From an uncultured bacterium (GTDB lineage: Bacteria > Hydrogenedentota > Hydrogenedentia > Hydrogenedentales > Hydrogenedentaceae): a stretch of DNA of 55,663 nucleotides. The position numbers and the translations under genes were made by a program. The stretch's first letter is position 1. Every line of letters starts with the position of its first letter. The stretch spans positions 1 to 55,663 of the forward strand of contig CALLRP010000040.1 in the NCBI GenBank assembly GCA_938014335.1, read 5' to 3'. The notes below the pieces were generated by a model. The model was given only the letters and a program-made list of their open reading frames with translations. It had not been told where the DNA came from and made no database searches. Of the stretch, positions 55,190-55,663 are shown one piece after another.

Positions 55190-55613
55190 GGGTCGAACCT
55201 CTCTCTGTTATACTATACCCGCGGGTTGTCTTCCATGATAATGTAACACGAACTTCCAAAGGATTAGGCAGGTTTACATTACCCGTTGCAGGAAGACTAA
55301 TGGGGGTTCCTGAAGCAGTTAAAACTTCCACTCTGAGGACTGAATTTTCGCCAGGCAAATGTTGCACCATTGGATTAAAATTTAGGATCTGGGTGGTATC
55401 TGCTCGACTAATCTGGTCTAAAATTTCATTAACGACACTCTTCGCCTGTAACCTTTGGGTATGTATTTCACGATTCATACCTACAGTAATTACAGAAGTA
55501 AAAATCATACTCAACACAAACGCTAAGATACCCGCGGCAAACATCAGTTCTAATAGTGTCATTCCTTGTTGTTTTTTATTCTTACTTTTTAATATTATCA
55601 GTTGCTGAAACAT
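55176..55613 (-). CDS. PilV-like minor pilin
   Basis: A 145-residue prepilin. The leader ends KKQQG, then MTLLELMFAAGILAFVLSMI with Glu5 conserved; this is the PilV/GspI type. The short C-terminal domain is mainly beta. The ATG at 55613 has GGAG eight bases upstream; the frame remains open to a TTG at 55643, which lies before that site and would place a long extension on the leader, so I use the ATG. It leads the minor-pilin operon; its promoter lies at or beyond the window edge. Confidence 0.8.
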   Translation of the reverse strand: MFQQLIILKSKNKKQQGMTLLELMFAAGILAFVLSMIFTSVITVGMNREIHTQRLQAKSVVNEILDQISRADTTQILNFNPMVQHLPGENSVLRVEVLTASGTPISLPATGNVNLPNPLEVRVTLSWKTTRGYSITERGSTHVSN

Positions 55614-55663
55614 ATATTTGTCTCCAATATTAAATTCAAACAAAATATAGCAATTGTTATACC

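Noticed and set aside
1..55663. tRNA, rRNA, insertion sequences, prophage or integrase
   Set aside because: No cloverleaf, rRNA-like or transposase/integrase sequence was seen by eye in any intergenic region or frame.

Overview
The window is an AT-rich chromosomal segment from an uncultivated-type, probably Gram-negative bacterium. Several gene families are typical of Planctomycetota, Verrucomicrobiota, Hydrogenedentota and related groups: Tat-exported Gfo/Idh/MocA oxidoreductases in tandem, a DUF1559-like pilin, URO-D-like methyltransferases, a secreted beta-helix protein, BACON/von Willebrand lipoproteins, SGNH hydrolases and glycosyltransferase-TPR fusions. Candidatus Hydrogenedentota would fit well, but this is an inference from gene content, not from a marker gene. 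No rRNA, tRNA, CRISPR array, transposase or phage gene was seen.

Layout. 1-443: start of a DUF1559-like pseudopilin with a clear promoter. 839-1681: HEAT-repeat lipoprotein. 2221-2730: ankyrin protein with a predicted sigma-54 promoter and a rho-independent terminator. 2970-4384: type II restriction-modification pair (SPPY methyltransferase plus HNH nuclease). 4461-7575: secreted parallel beta-helix protein and a sugar-nucleotide epimerase. 7798-11701: cystathionine beta-synthase and gamma-lyase (reverse transsulfuration), then a DegT/StrS sugar aminotransferase. 11778-23553: a surface-glycan-like block of two GT39-type membrane glycosyltransferases fused to TPR arrays and four membrane-anchored SGNH hydrolases. 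23711-26481: a CsoR/CstR-family repressor and a fused CoA-disulfide reductase, rhodanese, TusA and DsrE2 protein for persulfide handling, with a palindrome just after a good promoter. 26511-29333: DUF1638, DUF72 and URO-D family proteins. 29450-31957: tandem Gfo/Idh/MocA paralogues showing a gene-conversion pattern. 32203-35055: GmhA-like isomerase, inositol-phosphatase-like enzyme, YhcH protein and UDP-glucuronate decarboxylase. 35082-42200: AddB, AddA and a zinc-ribbon protein in overlapping order. 42703-51751: an LRR lipoprotein and two very large BACON/vWA lipoproteins. 51855-55613: small membrane proteins and a minus-strand minor-pilin operon.

How the genes fit together. Much of the window serves the cell surface: nucleotide-sugar enzymes (epimerase, aminotransferase, UDP-xylose synthase, heptose-type isomerase), lipid-linked glycosyltransferases, SGNH esterases or acyltransferases that may edit acyl groups on the glycan, pili and large lipoproteins. 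A second theme is sulfur: transsulfuration makes cysteine, and the persulfide fusion with its putative repressor handles sulfane sulfur.

The most unusual points are the GT39-TPR/SGNH block, including a likely ATT start codon; the paired BACON/vWA lipoproteins sharing one core module; EF-hand-like loops in the minor pilins; the gene-conversion footprint in the Gfo pair; and a leader region with a consensus promoter and a possible small ORF before the lipoprotein cluster.
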